DNA of 61,900 bases from Candidatus Omnitrophota bacterium (GCA_016212005.1 JACRHP010000021.1:1-61900); one strand, 5' to 3'. Positions 42,580 through 52,873 are shown, numbered from the stretch's first letter. The notes: generated by a model not told the origin, from the sequence alone. A program made the numbers and translations.

Positions 42580-43755
42580 TTAAACCAATTCATCCACCAA
42601 TTGCCAGGGAATGGCAAACACGCGGTCACTGAGTTTCGTTTTCCGTGGAATTTGGCAAACAAGATAACCGGCCCCGGCGGAAGAATATTCAGAAAGAAAA
42701 ACCTCTAAATAACGGATATCATTTGCCGCGGGATTTCCGGTCCATTTGACCTCAATCGGTATGTAAGTGCCGTTTTTGTCGATTATCCAGTCCACTTCCG
42801 GCCCGTCCGGGTCACGCCAAAAGCGGATGCGGGCGGTAGAGTTATTGGCATGCGCGCACCTTAATAGTTCAAGGCCGACGAATTGCTCAAAAATTCTCCC
42901 CATGGTATCCCGCGGAAGCTTTGTCCCCTCCCTTGCCGCGACACGCCGGACGCCCAGGTCAAAGAACAGGAATTTTTCGGACTTGGTCAGCTTTTTCCGG
43001 GTTTTGCTTTTGGCAAGCGGCTCGACCCTTTCCGCGATCAAACAATCCTCCAGGATCTGATAGTAAGCGCCGATCGTGGTATGGGCAACGCCGATCTCCT
43101 GGGACAATTTTCTCAAATTGATAATGCCGCCGGACTCGGAAGCCGCGAGTTCCAGAAATCTCGCGAAATCACCCAGATTTCTGACCACCGCCTCGGCCCT
43201 GACCTCCTCCTCCAGATAGGTCGTCACATAAGATTCCAGATCGGTTTCCCTGTCCGCGTCATTATCGGCGGCGAGGATCCCGGGCAAGGAGCCGTAAAGA
43301 AGCCGCTCGTTTAAGTCCTTCGCGGGAAGTTCCGACAGATTAAAAGGATCTATTTTAAATGTGGTGACCCTCCCGGGGAGGAGATTGACCCGGGCGCCGC
43401 GCCGGAGTTTCCGGGCGCTTGAACCGGTGAGAATAAAATTGGCCTGGCCCCGGTCAATAAGGTCCTGGACAACATCCAGGATATCCGGCACCTTCTGGAC
43501 CTCATCCAAAATAACCAAGGGACGTTTTTTTGATGATCCGGGAACGATCGACTCTACCTCCCCTTTGAGAAGATGGGGCGATTTTTCATACCGCTGCCTC
43601 ACATCCGGCTGGATAAAAGAGATCGACAGATCGGCATCCAGCCGGCCGATGAGCGTCGTCTTGCCGGTCTGTCGCGCCCCGAATAAAAACACGCTTTTAT
43701 TGCGGCCAAGAGAATGGCGGATCTTTTCTTCCAGCAGTCTTGGTATGTATTCCAC
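42580..43755 (-). CDS. AAA+ ATPase with DUF4143
   Basis: A 391-residue protein: Walker A GARQTGKTTLI, Walker B PLVILDEVQKVP, sensor FILTGSSARKL, a helical middle part and the C-terminal DUF4143 PD-(D/E)xK-like fold (IRFWRDPDGPEVDWIIDKNG, IPIEVKWTG). I take the GTG (43755) as start because the promoter ends nine bases before it. The TTG further up would lie upstream of the predicted transcript. Role unknown; often patchily distributed. Confidence 0.8.
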   Translation of the reverse strand: MEYIPRLLEEKIRHSLGRNKSVFLFGARQTGKTTLIGRLDADLSISFIQPDVRQRYEKSPHLLKGEVESIVPGSSKKRPLVILDEVQKVPDILDVVQDLIDRGQANFILTGSSARKLRRGARVNLLPGRVTTFKIDPFNLSELPAKDLNERLLYGSLPGILAADNDADRETDLESYVTTYLEEEVRAEAVVRNLGDFARFLELAASESGGIINLRKLSQEIGVAHTTIGAYYQILEDCLIAERVEPLAKSKTRKKLTKSEKFLFFDLGVRRVAAREGTKLPRDTMGRIFEQFVGLELLRCAHANNSTARIRFWRDPDGPEVDWIIDKNGTYIPIEVKWTGNPAANDIRYLEVFLSEYSSAGAGYLVCQIPRKTKLSDRVFAIPWQLVDELV

Positions 43756-43764
43756 GGAATTAAT

Positions 43765-43791
43765 ATTATACGAAAATGGAGCAATAGTCAA
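43765..43791 (-). promoter_or_regulatory. promoter of the first DUF4143 gene, near-leaderless
   Basis: TTGACT (43786-43791), 15 bases, TATAAT (43765-43770). The predicted start is one to three bases before the GTG at 43755, implying an almost leaderless mRNA. Confidence 0.6.
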
Positions 43792-43820
43792 CAATATTCT
43801 TATAAAAATTCTTACAACCT

Positions 43821-44984
43821 TCAATCTTCAAAAACGCCCGCCGCGTTCTTGTAATTTAAGACCGTGAACTCCTTGCCCCGGTGTTCATCTCCGGCGTGGA
43901 TCACCGCCGGCCTGGAAATCCTGCCTTTAAAAAGTTTCTCAAAATATTCAAGCCCCTTAAGAAAATCGGCATGAAAAGTCGCGCTGGATTTTATTTCAAC
44001 GCCCCTGAGCATATTCCCGGCCTTGATCACCACATCGATCTCATGATGGCGTTCATCTCTAAAAAAATAAAGGTTATGGTCTTGCCCACGGTTAAATCTG
44101 TGTTTCACCAATTCCATCACCACCATATTTTCAAACAACGCCCCGCGCAAGGGATCCCGGTTCATTTGTGTCTCATTCTCGATCGCCAGGAGATAAGACG
44201 CCAGTCCGACATCATAGAAATAGAGTTTGGGGGATTTTATAAGCCGCTTCCGGATGTTGGCATAATACGGTTGCAACAGAAAAGCGACATACGACTCCTG
44301 CAGGATGGAGATCCATGAATTTATCGTTGGGACCGAAACGCCGACCTCGGAGGCCAAAGCGCTCGCGTTAAAGATCTGCCCGATCCGTCCGGCACACAAA
44401 CGCACAAACTTCTGGAACTGGTTTAAATCCCTCAAGTGAATAAGCGCCTTGAGATCGCGTTCAATATAGGTCTGATAATAATTACGATAAGCTTTTGTCG
44501 GGTCCAGGTCTTCCGCATGAACACGGGGATAAAAGCCCTTAAGCAAATACTGATCAACCGTGCGGGAAACATGCGCAGTTCTTAGCTCGTTAATACTCAA
44601 AGGAAGCAGGCATAAAAGCGCGGTCCTGCCGGCGAGCGATTGCGTCACGGTTTCCATAAGTTCAAAATTCCTGCTTCCGGTGAGAATAAACTGGCCGCGC
44701 TTTCCGGTCTTGTCGACGATCCCCTGGATATAAGACAACAATTCGGGAACACGCTGAATTTCATCCAGAATAAACCCTTCCTCGTTCCGGGCGAGAAACC
44801 CCCGGGGATCGGCTTGGACAATTTCACGGGTATCAGGCTCCTCAAGATTGTAATACCGATACCTGGGGAAATATTTCTTGACCAGGGTGGTCTTGCCGGA
44901 CTGACGGGGGCCGGTCACCGTGACAACCGGATATTGCCGGGCACTGGCCTTTAATTCAACGCCTAATTCGCGTTTGATCAGCAT
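43821..44984 (-). CDS. AAA+ ATPase with DUF4143 (second, diverged copy)
   Basis: A 387-residue relative of the previous gene: VTGPRQSGKTTLVKKYF, GFILDEIQRVPELL, FILTGSRNFELME, and the nuclease-like end YFFRDERHHEIDVVIKAG, LRGVEIKSSATFH. The two share architecture but little wording, so they are not recent duplicates. Start at the ATG giving MLIKREL; the upstream TTG is less likely. Confidence 0.8.
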   Translation of the reverse strand: MLIKRELGVELKASARQYPVVTVTGPRQSGKTTLVKKYFPRYRYYNLEEPDTREIVQADPRGFLARNEEGFILDEIQRVPELLSYIQGIVDKTGKRGQFILTGSRNFELMETVTQSLAGRTALLCLLPLSINELRTAHVSRTVDQYLLKGFYPRVHAEDLDPTKAYRNYYQTYIERDLKALIHLRDLNQFQKFVRLCAGRIGQIFNASALASEVGVSVPTINSWISILQESYVAFLLQPYYANIRKRLIKSPKLYFYDVGLASYLLAIENETQMNRDPLRGALFENMVVMELVKHRFNRGQDHNLYFFRDERHHEIDVVIKAGNMLRGVEIKSSATFHADFLKGLEYFEKLFKGRISRPAVIHAGDEHRGKEFTVLNYKNAAGVFED

Positions 44985-45054
44985 GGCCAAAGCATAACAT
45001 ATAATTGCGTAAATTTAAAGTTAAAGTTTAAATATTCTCAGAATAGATTATCTG

Positions 45055-45145
45055 GCCCCTGCTGATTCATCCACGAAATAAACTGCATTTCATGGATGAA
45101 TCAAAACGCAGGGGTGTTTTCCTGCGCTATAGACGCAGGAAAACA
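45055..45145. repeat. two adjacent hairpins downstream of the porin terminator
   Basis: CCCCTGC-TGATTCATCC-ACGAAAT pairs with ATTTCAT-GGATGAATCA-GCAGGGG (45056-45112, interrupted by a few mismatched bases), a stem of about 24 bp. It is followed by TTTTCCTGCG and CGCAGGAAAA (45117-45143). The CCCCTGC outer stem repeats the stem of the porin terminator beside it. Possibly a structured 3' end or REP-like element. Confidence 0.6.
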
Positions 45146-45150
45146 CAAAC

Positions 45151-45190
45151 AAAAACCCCTGCCACACATTTGACTGTGCAGCAGGGGTTC
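45151..45190 (-). terminator. intrinsic terminator of the porin gene
   Basis: On the minus strand AACCCCTGC, a TGCACA/TGTGTG inner stem and GCAGGGGTT are followed by TTTGTTTG. It lies about 35 bases after the porin stop. Confidence 0.8.
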
Positions 45191-45223
45191 TGTCAAAACA
45201 ACGACAACGAAACTTCTAAAAAA

Positions 45224-46630
45224 TTAGAAGTTCACGTTACCATGGACGATCGCCTGCGTGGCCACGTCATTATTGGCCGACGTAAACAGATCACCCGGTA
45301 TAAACCACCCGAAATTAGCACCGAACTGAACATCTTCGGTGTAATCATAGGTGATGGTGGCATCGACTTCGTTACCGATCTCTTTCTCATCAACAACAAC
45401 ACCCATGGCTGTTGTTGCCGTACCATCCGGCTGGACAAGGGTAAGCGTCGTATTGGCCCCGTTTCCGCTAAGCCCTTTGTCTAACCGCAGGTTGGTCCAG
45501 GTCACTTTGGTGGTCACATCTTCAATCGGGTTCACTTGAGCGGACAACGCGTGGATATGGGCGTTGCTTAAGTTAAACAACGTATTGTAGATGGTCCCGC
45601 TACCCTGGTTTTCGAACATCGGATCCCAGGCGGTGTACTTGTTTCTGGAAGCCTCTTGTCTAGAAGCTTGGTCTCCCGGGTTACTGTCACCGGAAACATA
45701 CGTATAAACATACTGAAGCAACGGTTTATACTCTTCCAGCACAGGCACCTGGTAGCTGGCGATGAATTGCGCAGCCATGGCTTCACGTTGCTGGTTATTA
45801 TCCGCGCTGCTGGAAGCCAGGGTTGAGGCAACATAATTACCTCTCTGCCAGGCCAATTCGGCCTGCACGTTCAACCCTTCAATCGGGTTGGTGCTGGCCC
45901 TTAACCCAGGCACGTACACCGTGTCTGATTTGGCATCGGAGGCACCGATGCTTACACTCTTATCGACCCTGGCGAAGAAGTACGCCTCGACCTGCGTCTT
46001 CATGCTGTCACCGACTTCATACGTGGCGTTGGCGCCATAGAGGTCGACGTCATCACGGTTATCAACGATCAATGTGTTGATATTGGAATCGACCTTGGAC
46101 GCGAATACCTCCAATGTGAGCGGCTCGTAATCAAAGATGAGCCGGACGGCATCCAGCGCCGTCTGCTTCGTCAGGTCTTCGGCGATGGTATTAATCCCGG
46201 AATCTGTCGGAGCAGTGTTGTTGCTACCGGACGAATCCAGGATGAAGCTGTTGCCGTAATGGAACGCCTGGCGGCCCGCCACCACGGTCAAGGGAGAATA
46301 AAGCATTTCCCTTAAAGTAACATAAGCCAGGTGGATATCGACCGCGGAATCAGCTACGACCGGGTCCTTCTGGGTCCATACCCTTTCGTTGATCAAATGG
46401 ACGGTCGCGGAGACATTGTCCGTGAGGTCCGAATCGATCGTAAGCATGGTCTGGGTGATGAACAGGTTCTGGTTTTCATCCCCGACGGGATTAAGACCAA
46501 GGTCGAAACTGTTGCGCAGAAGCCATGTGGTATCGATGCTCCCGCCGACCTTGACGTTTTGCACACTAGCCATTGCCGGCATGGCCACGAACGCGACCAA
46601 AACCAGGGCTAATAGTATTGTTTTTCTCAT
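45224..46630 (-). CDS. outer-membrane beta-barrel porin
   Basis: A 468-residue protein with a cleavable signal (MRKTILLALVLVAFVAMPAM, cut near ASVQN) and alternating amphipathic strands throughout (LFITQTMLTIDSDL, VSATVHLINERVW, LTVVAGRQAFHYGN, VQFGANFGWFIPGD). It ends in Phe, as expected for BAM-assembled barrels. It resembles alginate-export/DUF1302-type porins. GGAGGAAA precedes the ATG. Strong ribosome site and terminator suggest high expression. Confidence 0.82.
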   Translation of the reverse strand: MRKTILLALVLVAFVAMPAMASVQNVKVGGSIDTTWLLRNSFDLGLNPVGDENQNLFITQTMLTIDSDLTDNVSATVHLINERVWTQKDPVVADSAVDIHLAYVTLREMLYSPLTVVAGRQAFHYGNSFILDSSGSNNTAPTDSGINTIAEDLTKQTALDAVRLIFDYEPLTLEVFASKVDSNINTLIVDNRDDVDLYGANATYEVGDSMKTQVEAYFFARVDKSVSIGASDAKSDTVYVPGLRASTNPIEGLNVQAELAWQRGNYVASTLASSSADNNQQREAMAAQFIASYQVPVLEEYKPLLQYVYTYVSGDSNPGDQASRQEASRNKYTAWDPMFENQGSGTIYNTLFNLSNAHIHALSAQVNPIEDVTTKVTWTNLRLDKGLSGNGANTTLTLVQPDGTATTAMGVVVDEKEIGNEVDATITYDYTEDVQFGANFGWFIPGDLFTSANNDVATQAIVHGNVNF

Positions 46631-46945
46631 TTTTTCCTCCAAAAGGTTAATCTAAAAACCATGAGCCGGATATTCCGGCCCATCTCTTCTATATAATTAT
46701 ATAGCCAGGCCTGCGCCTGGGCATTAATCAGTCCAATAGACCAGATTTTCGATGACCCCCGACCTTAAATTAGGTTCTCCACCTCCTTCCGCGGTCAAAT
46801 TAAGATCATCACTGGGTTAAGTTGTGTTTCATCCGCCATAAGCGCAGACGGATGAAACGGGTTCATTCTTACACAGTGGTATACCTCTGTCAATTATTTT
46901 TCCAAAAAATTTCGGAGGGCGTTTTGGGAACGGGTTCAAGAAGCG
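46631..46945. other. intergenic region upstream of the porin gene
   Basis: About 315 bases without a gene. It holds GTTTCATCCG/CGGATGAAAC (46827-46859) just after the P-type ATPase gene, a TATATAATTATATA box near 46690 that may be the porin -10 (no good -35 seen), and a GCCGGATATTCCGGC palindrome (46663-46677) in the porin leader. Confidence 0.5.
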
Positions 46946-49666
46946 TTATTGCCTGAAGAGCTTGTTCATCCCGGTGGTGAGACACCCTGCCAGGAAAGTA
47001 ACCGCGAGGATGACCCCCCAGTCTGTCTTCCCTAAAGAAACGGTGCCGAAGACTTTCTGCAGAGGCGGGAGATAAATAACGCACAGCTGTAAAGCCAGGG
47101 AACCGGCCAAAGCGAACACCAGCCAGCGGTTAGAAAAAAGGCCTATGCGATATTGGGAGCGGATCATTTGGACCCTGACGAGCTGCATCACGACCAGTGT
47201 CGTAAGGGCCATGGTCTGGGCCAGCGGGACGCTTTGCCGCAGGCCGAAATGGCAGGCGGTCAGGGCGCCCGCGGCGATGGCCAGACTGACCAGGGAAAGC
47301 TGCGAGGCGAAGCGGAGAGAAAGGATCGGCTCCGACAGCTTCCGGGGGGCGCGGTCCATCGCGCCGGGAGCAAGCGGGTCCAGCCCTAACGCGATGGCCG
47401 GGAACCCGTCGGTCACCAGGTTCATCCACAAAAGCTGGACGGCGGAGAGCGAAACAAAAGCATTCCCTTCCCGGTCCGTGAACCCCAGAATCATCCCGAT
47501 AAAGATGACCAGGAGTTCCGCGATATTGGAAGAGAGGAGATAATTAACGAACTTGATAATGTTGTCATAAATGCCCCGGCCCTCCTCGACCGCGCTCACG
47601 ATCGAGGCGAAATTATCGTCCGTGATGACCATGTCCGAGGCCTCTTTGGTGACGTCCGTGCCCGTGATCCCCATCGCGATGCCGATATCGGCTTCCTTGA
47701 CGGCGGGGGCGTCGTTGACCCCGTCTCCGGTCATGGCCACGATCTCCCCCGCCGCTTTCCACGCCCGCACGATCTTCAGTTTATGCTCCGCCGACACGCG
47801 GGAATAGACGACGATCTTCCTCACGTTATCTTTTAAACTCTCCTCGCTCATGCGGTCGAGCTCTTGTCCGTCGACGGCCATCTCCGCGCGGTCCATCAAC
47901 CCGAGCTCCCGGGCGACGGCGACCGCTGTTTCTTTATGGTCCCCGGTGATCATCACGGTGCGGATCCCCGCCCGCCGGCAAAGTTCAATCGATTTTTTCG
48001 CCTCGGGACGCGGCGGGTCCGACATGGCGATAAGCCCGGCGAAGGTCAACCCGTTTTCCGCGGACTCATCCAGGGGGCTGTCCCGGCCCAGTTCCCGCCA
48101 GGCGAGCGCCAGGACCCTTAAGGCCTGGCCGGCTAATTTCCCGTTGGCCGACAACACCTCATTTTTTTGCCGCGCGTCGAGGGAGATTCTTTCCCCGTTA
48201 ATAAAGATGGCTGCGCAACGGTCCAGGATGATGTCCGGGGCCCCTTTGACAAAAAGGACCTTCCCTCCCCCATCAGGGGACCCCTCAGGGGACCCCTCCG
48301 GGGACCGTCTGGCGACACTCATGCGTTTGCGCTCGGAATCGAACGGGACCTCCCCGGAAAAAGGATACCGCGCCTCCAGGGCTTCTTTCTTGAGACCGGC
48401 CTTCGCCGCCGCAACGATCAAAGCGCCCTCCGTCGGGTCCCCGACGATCCGCCAGGCGCCGTCCGACTCGCCCAGCCGCGCGCTGTTGCATAAAACAGAA
48501 ATCTTTAAAGCCATCATCAATTCCGGATGTTCTTCCGGGGTCAGGACCTTCCCGTCCTGTTCAAACCCGCCTTGAGGGGAATACCCCACACCCGAGACAT
48601 CCACAAATTTTTCATTGACCCAGACAGACCTCACCGTCATTTCATTTTGAGTCAACGTCCCCGTCTTGTCCGTGCAGATCACCGAGGCACAGCCCAGGGT
48701 CTCCACCGACGGCAGCCGGCGGACCAGGGCGTTGCGTTTGGCCATCCGGCGGACACCCAGCGCCAGGGCGACGGTCACGATCGCGGGCAGTCCCTCGGGG
48801 ATGGCCGCCACCGCGAGGCTCAAGGCGGTCAAAAGGACGTTGATAAACCCCATCCCCCTGCCTAACCCTAAAACAAATACGACCGCCACAATCCCCAGGC
48901 AAAACAGGACAAGCCGGCGCCCCAACCCTTCCAAACGGATTTGCAAAGGCGTTTTTTCTTCGGCACCTTCCCGGAGCAAGGAAGCGATCTTCCCCAGTTC
49001 CGTCTCAAGCCCGGTCTGCGTGGCGACCATCCGGCCCTTGCCGCTGACCACCACCGTCCCCAGAAACGCCATATTCTTTTTGTCCCCCAGCGGAAGGTCT
49101 TCGGCCGCCATCGCCGCGGTGGTTTTATGGACAGGCAGCGACTCCCCCGTCAGCGCCGCTTCCTGGGTGGACAGCATGACCGAATAAACCACTCTGCCGT
49201 CGGCGGGGATCCGGTCGCCCGCCTCCAGGACAACGATGTCTCCCGGCACAACACAGCTTGAATCCACCATCTGCGAGACGCCGTCGCGGATGACCTTGCA
49301 CTTCGGGCTTGATAACTTTTTTAAGGCGGCGAGGGAACGTTCGGCCCGGTATTCCTGGACGAACCCCAGGACGGCGTTGAGGACCACGATGACCGTGATC
49401 GCCCAGGCGTCGATCCATTCCCCCAATATCCCGGCGATCAACGCGGCCCCGATAAGGATCCAGACGATCAGGCTGGAAAACTGCGAGAGAAAAATTTTGA
49501 CCGGGCTGACCCTCTTTGGTTCCGGCAACCGGTTGAACCCGTATTCTTCCAGACGTTTCTGGACTTCAAGGGCGTTGAGCCCTTCCTTAAGGTCGGTGTG
49601 CAATTCCGCAGCGATATCTTGCGCGGCAACATTCCACCATTTCCTGGTTTTTTTTTCTATCATCAT
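46946..49666 (-). CDS. P-type cation-transporting ATPase (P2A-like)
   Basis: A 906-residue P-type ATPase with TGES, the PEGLPAIVTVALALG membrane motif of Ca2+-type pumps, phosphorylation site ICDKTGTLTQNEMT, FVKGAPDIIL, MITGDHKETA and MTGDGVNDAPAVKEADIG. It probably exports Ca2+ or another divalent ion. ATG at 49666 overlaps the stop of the second CusA-like gene (ATGA), tying it to the efflux operon. Three 12-nt repeats insert SPEGSPEGSPDG into the nucleotide-binding domain. Confidence 0.9.
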   Translation of the reverse strand: MMIEKKTRKWWNVAAQDIAAELHTDLKEGLNALEVQKRLEEYGFNRLPEPKRVSPVKIFLSQFSSLIVWILIGAALIAGILGEWIDAWAITVIVVLNAVLGFVQEYRAERSLAALKKLSSPKCKVIRDGVSQMVDSSCVVPGDIVVLEAGDRIPADGRVVYSVMLSTQEAALTGESLPVHKTTAAMAAEDLPLGDKKNMAFLGTVVVSGKGRMVATQTGLETELGKIASLLREGAEEKTPLQIRLEGLGRRLVLFCLGIVAVVFVLGLGRGMGFINVLLTALSLAVAAIPEGLPAIVTVALALGVRRMAKRNALVRRLPSVETLGCASVICTDKTGTLTQNEMTVRSVWVNEKFVDVSGVGYSPQGGFEQDGKVLTPEEHPELMMALKISVLCNSARLGESDGAWRIVGDPTEGALIVAAAKAGLKKEALEARYPFSGEVPFDSERKRMSVARRSPEGSPEGSPDGGGKVLFVKGAPDIILDRCAAIFINGERISLDARQKNEVLSANGKLAGQALRVLALAWRELGRDSPLDESAENGLTFAGLIAMSDPPRPEAKKSIELCRRAGIRTVMITGDHKETAVAVARELGLMDRAEMAVDGQELDRMSEESLKDNVRKIVVYSRVSAEHKLKIVRAWKAAGEIVAMTGDGVNDAPAVKEADIGIAMGITGTDVTKEASDMVITDDNFASIVSAVEEGRGIYDNIIKFVNYLLSSNIAELLVIFIGMILGFTDREGNAFVSLSAVQLLWMNLVTDGFPAIALGLDPLAPGAMDRAPRKLSEPILSLRFASQLSLVSLAIAAGALTACHFGLRQSVPLAQTMALTTLVVMQLVRVQMIRSQYRIGLFSNRWLVFALAGSLALQLCVIYLPPLQKVFGTVSLGKTDWGVILAVTFLAGCLTTGMNKLFRQ
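48269..48304. repeat. three tandem 12-nt repeats inside the P-type ATPase CDS
   Basis: TCAGGGGACCCC twice and TCCGGGGACCGT once. Each contains the self-complementary core GGGGACCCC. They encode S-P-E-G units in a loop and keep the frame. Confidence 0.75.
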
Positions 49667-52600
49667 TGTTTGCGTCTCATCCCCCAATCGCCCTTCCAGA
49701 TGACGTAGACCGCCGGAAGGACGACCAGGGTCAGGACCATGGAAGAGGTCAGCCCTCCCATGACCGGTGCGGCAATCCTCTTCATCACGTCCGCCCCGGT
49801 CCCTGTGCTCCACATGACCGGGACGAGGCCGAAGATATTGGCCGCCACCGTCATCAGGATCGGCCGGATCCGCGGCGCCGCCCCTTCCCGGACGGCATGA
49901 CAGAGGTCCTCCAGGGAAGTCATTTTCTGTTCTTTTTTCCTGCGCTCATAAACCTCGTCGAGATACGTCAGCATGACGGACCCCGTTTCCACCGCGATGC
50001 CCAAAAGGGCGATGAACCCCACCCAGACGGCGATGGACATGTTGTACCCCAATAAAAGCACGGACCAGATCCCGCCCACCAGGGCGAAGGGGACGGAAAG
50101 CATGATGATCATCGTCTCGGTCACGGATCGGAACGTGAAAAAGTACAGGACAAAGATGATTGCGAGCGTCAGGGGCACGAATATTTTCAGCCTTTCCCGG
50201 ACGCGCTCCATGAATTCATACTGCCCGCTCCACACCAGGGAGTACCCGGTGGGGAGGTTGAGCTTTTCCCGGACGACCCGCTTGGCCTCGGTGACGTAAC
50301 CGCCCACGTCCCTGCCGGCCATATCGACGTAGACGTATCCCGAGAGGAGGCCGTTCTCGTCCCTGATCATGGACGGGCCGGAACGCACTTCGATGTCCGC
50401 GACCTGCGCCAGCGGGACCTGGGCTCCGGACGGGGTGGCGACCAGGACCCGTTTGAGCGCGTCGATATTCTCCCGGAACGCGCGGGCATAGCGGACGTTG
50501 ACGGGGTACCGCTGGCGGCCTTCGACAGTCGTTGTGATATTCTCGCCGCCGATCGCCGACATGATGACCATCTGCACGTCCGCGACGGACAAGCCATAAC
50601 GGCCCAATTCTTTTCTCTTTAAATCAAAATCCACGAAATAACCCCCGCCGATCCGTTCGGCATAAACGCTCCTGGTCCCAGGGATATCTTTGAGGATGCT
50701 CTCCAGATGGGTCCCCAGCCCTTCGATCCGGTTGATATCACCGCCGTAGATCTTGATGCCGATGGGCGTGCGCACGCCCGTCGTCAGCATGTCGGTACGC
50801 GCCTTGATCGGCATGGTCCAGGCATTGGTCACGCCGGCAAACTGAAGTTTTTGGTCCATCTCCCTGATCAGCTGCTCATAGGAGAGCCGTTCCGGCCACA
50901 CAACCCGCAGCGGCGCTTTCAAAAACCCCGGCAGGCCGGAATGCCAGCGGCGGAGGAAACGCCAGTCCGCTTCGGGTTTGAGGACGACTGTTGTCTCGAT
51001 CATCGAAAACGGGGCCGGGTCCGTCGAGGTATCCGCCCGGCCGGACTTTCCGAACACCCGTTCCACCTCCGGGAACGTCTTAAGGATCTTGTCCTGCGCC
51101 TGGATCAGTTTGCCCGCTTCGGTCACCGACAGGCCGGGCAAGGTCGTCGGCATATACAGGATGGTCCCTTCATTGAGCGGAGGCATAAACTCGGAACCTA
51201 TCTTGAAAAACGCGGGGACCGTCAGGAGAACAACGGCGACGGCGGCCAGGACGATCCGTTTCCGGCACCGGATGGACCAGTCCACGACCGCGGTATAATG
51301 TTGCACAAGGAAACGGCTGACGGGATGATTCTCCGCGGAGGGGATCTTCCCTTTCAGGAACGTCATGACCAGCGCCGGGACAAGAGTAATGGCCAAGACG
51401 GCCGAGAAAAGAATCGCGAAATTTTTTGTAAACGCGAGCGGCTTGAAGAGCCGCCCTTCCTGGGCCTCGAGGGTAAACACGGGCATGAAGGCCACCGCGA
51501 TCACGACCAGCGAAGCAAAAATCGTCGGCCCCACTTCCTTCATGGATTCGATGAGGACCTCTTCCCTCGTGCCTTTCCTCAAGCCCCTGGACCATTCATC
51601 CAGCCGCTTATGCGCGTTCTCGACGATGATAATCGAGGCGTCCACCATATCGCCGATGGCGATCACGATGCCGCCCAGCGACATGATGTTGGAAGTGAGT
51701 TTCATGCCCAAAAGGGGGATGAAGGCGATCAGGATGCCGATCGGGAGCGCGATCACGGGGATCATCGTCGAGGGGACGTGCAGCAGGAAAAATCCGATCA
51801 TCAAACACACAATGATCAATTCTTCAACCAGGGTCTCCTGCACCGTGCCGACCGCCTCCTTGATCAGTTGGGAACGGTCGTACGTGACTTCGATCTTCAC
51901 CCCTTGCGGAAAGGCCGGTTCAATTTCCTTCAACCTTTCTTTAACGCGTTCAATGACCTTCAGGGCGTTCTCCTTATAACGCATGATCACGATGCCCCCG
52001 ACCACGTCCCCGCGGCCGTCCAGGTCGGCCACCCCGCGGCGGATGTCCGGCCCCAGCCCGACTTGCGCGACATTCTTCACGAGGATCGGCACGCCCTTGT
52101 CATCCGTCTGTACGACAATGTCCTCGATGTCTTTAACGGATTTGACGTAGCCTCTCCCGCGCACCATATATTCCGCCCCGCTGAATTCCAGGAGTCTCCC
52201 GCCGACTTCGACATTGCCGCTCCGGACGGCGTCAACGACCCTGCCGACCGGGATGTGATAGGCCAGAAGCTTGTTGGGATCGACGGTGACCTGATACTGT
52301 TTTCCGAAACCGCCGATGCCGGCGACCTCGGCAACGCCGGGCACGGATTGCAACTGATAACGCAAAAACCAGTCCTGGAAAGACCGCAACTCCTGCAAGT
52401 CCCGTTGGCCGGTTTCATCCACCAGGGCGTACTGGAAGACCCAGCCCACCCCCGTCGCGTCGGGGCCGATCTCGGTCTGCACGCCTTCCGGCAACCGGGG
52501 GAGGATCTTGCTCAAATATTCCAGCGTGCGGCTCCTGGCCCAGTAAATATCCGTCCCTTCCTGAAAAATAATGTAGACGTAAGAAAACCCGAAATCCGAA

Positions 52601-52851
52601 AAGCCGCGGATGGCCTTGACCCTGGGCGCGCCGAGCAAGGCCGTGATAATCGGGTAAGTGACCTGGTCCTCGATGATGTCCGGGCTGCGGTCCCAGCGGG
52701 AATAGACGATGACCTGGGTATCGGAGAGATCAGGGATGGCGTCCACGGGCACCTGCCGCATGCTGTAATAACCCCCGAGGGTGACCATCCCGACCAGAAG
52801 GAAAACGAGGAAAGGATTTTTCGCGCTAAACTCGATGATTTTTCCTACCAT
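49663..52851 (-). CDS. CusA-like heavy-metal RND pump, second copy
   Basis: A 1062-residue HME-RND transporter with twelve membrane segments: DAIPDLSDTQVIVYSRWDRS, YWARSRTLEYLSKILPRLP, GPDATGVGWVFQYALVD, VDASIIIVENAHKRLDEW (transmembrane Asp) and ETGSVMLTYLDEV. It would pump Cu+/Ag+ or related ions with CusB and CusC partners. Very similar in wording to the copy at 53.5 kb but more GC-rich. AGGAGAG precedes the ATG. Confidence 0.92.
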   Translation of the reverse strand: MVGKIIEFSAKNPFLVFLLVGMVTLGGYYSMRQVPVDAIPDLSDTQVIVYSRWDRSPDIIEDQVTYPIITALLGAPRVKAIRGFSDFGFSYVYIIFQEGTDIYWARSRTLEYLSKILPRLPEGVQTEIGPDATGVGWVFQYALVDETGQRDLQELRSFQDWFLRYQLQSVPGVAEVAGIGGFGKQYQVTVDPNKLLAYHIPVGRVVDAVRSGNVEVGGRLLEFSGAEYMVRGRGYVKSVKDIEDIVVQTDDKGVPILVKNVAQVGLGPDIRRGVADLDGRGDVVGGIVIMRYKENALKVIERVKERLKEIEPAFPQGVKIEVTYDRSQLIKEAVGTVQETLVEELIIVCLMIGFFLLHVPSTMIPVIALPIGILIAFIPLLGMKLTSNIMSLGGIVIAIGDMVDASIIIVENAHKRLDEWSRGLRKGTREEVLIESMKEVGPTIFASLVVIAVAFMPVFTLEAQEGRLFKPLAFTKNFAILFSAVLAITLVPALVMTFLKGKIPSAENHPVSRFLVQHYTAVVDWSIRCRKRIVLAAVAVVLLTVPAFFKIGSEFMPPLNEGTILYMPTTLPGLSVTEAGKLIQAQDKILKTFPEVERVFGKSGRADTSTDPAPFSMIETTVVLKPEADWRFLRRWHSGLPGFLKAPLRVVWPERLSYEQLIREMDQKLQFAGVTNAWTMPIKARTDMLTTGVRTPIGIKIYGGDINRIEGLGTHLESILKDIPGTRSVYAERIGGGYFVDFDLKRKELGRYGLSVADVQMVIMSAIGGENITTTVEGRQRYPVNVRYARAFRENIDALKRVLVATPSGAQVPLAQVADIEVRSGPSMIRDENGLLSGYVYVDMAGRDVGGYVTEAKRVVREKLNLPTGYSLVWSGQYEFMERVRERLKIFVPLTLAIIFVLYFFTFRSVTETMIIMLSVPFALVGGIWSVLLLGYNMSIAVWVGFIALLGIAVETGSVMLTYLDEVYERRKKEQKMTSLEDLCHAVREGAAPRIRPILMTVAANIFGLVPVMWSTGTGADVMKRIAAPVMGGLTSSMVLTLVVLPAVYVIWKGDWGMRRKQ

Positions 52852-52873
52852 GACTCTCCTGTGTTAAATTCGA

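Noticed and set aside
49667-49813. Longer N-terminus for the P-type ATPase
   Set aside because: It lies inside the end of the CusA-like gene in another frame and has no family similarity; the ATG at 49666 gives the normal N-terminus and an ATGA overlap.
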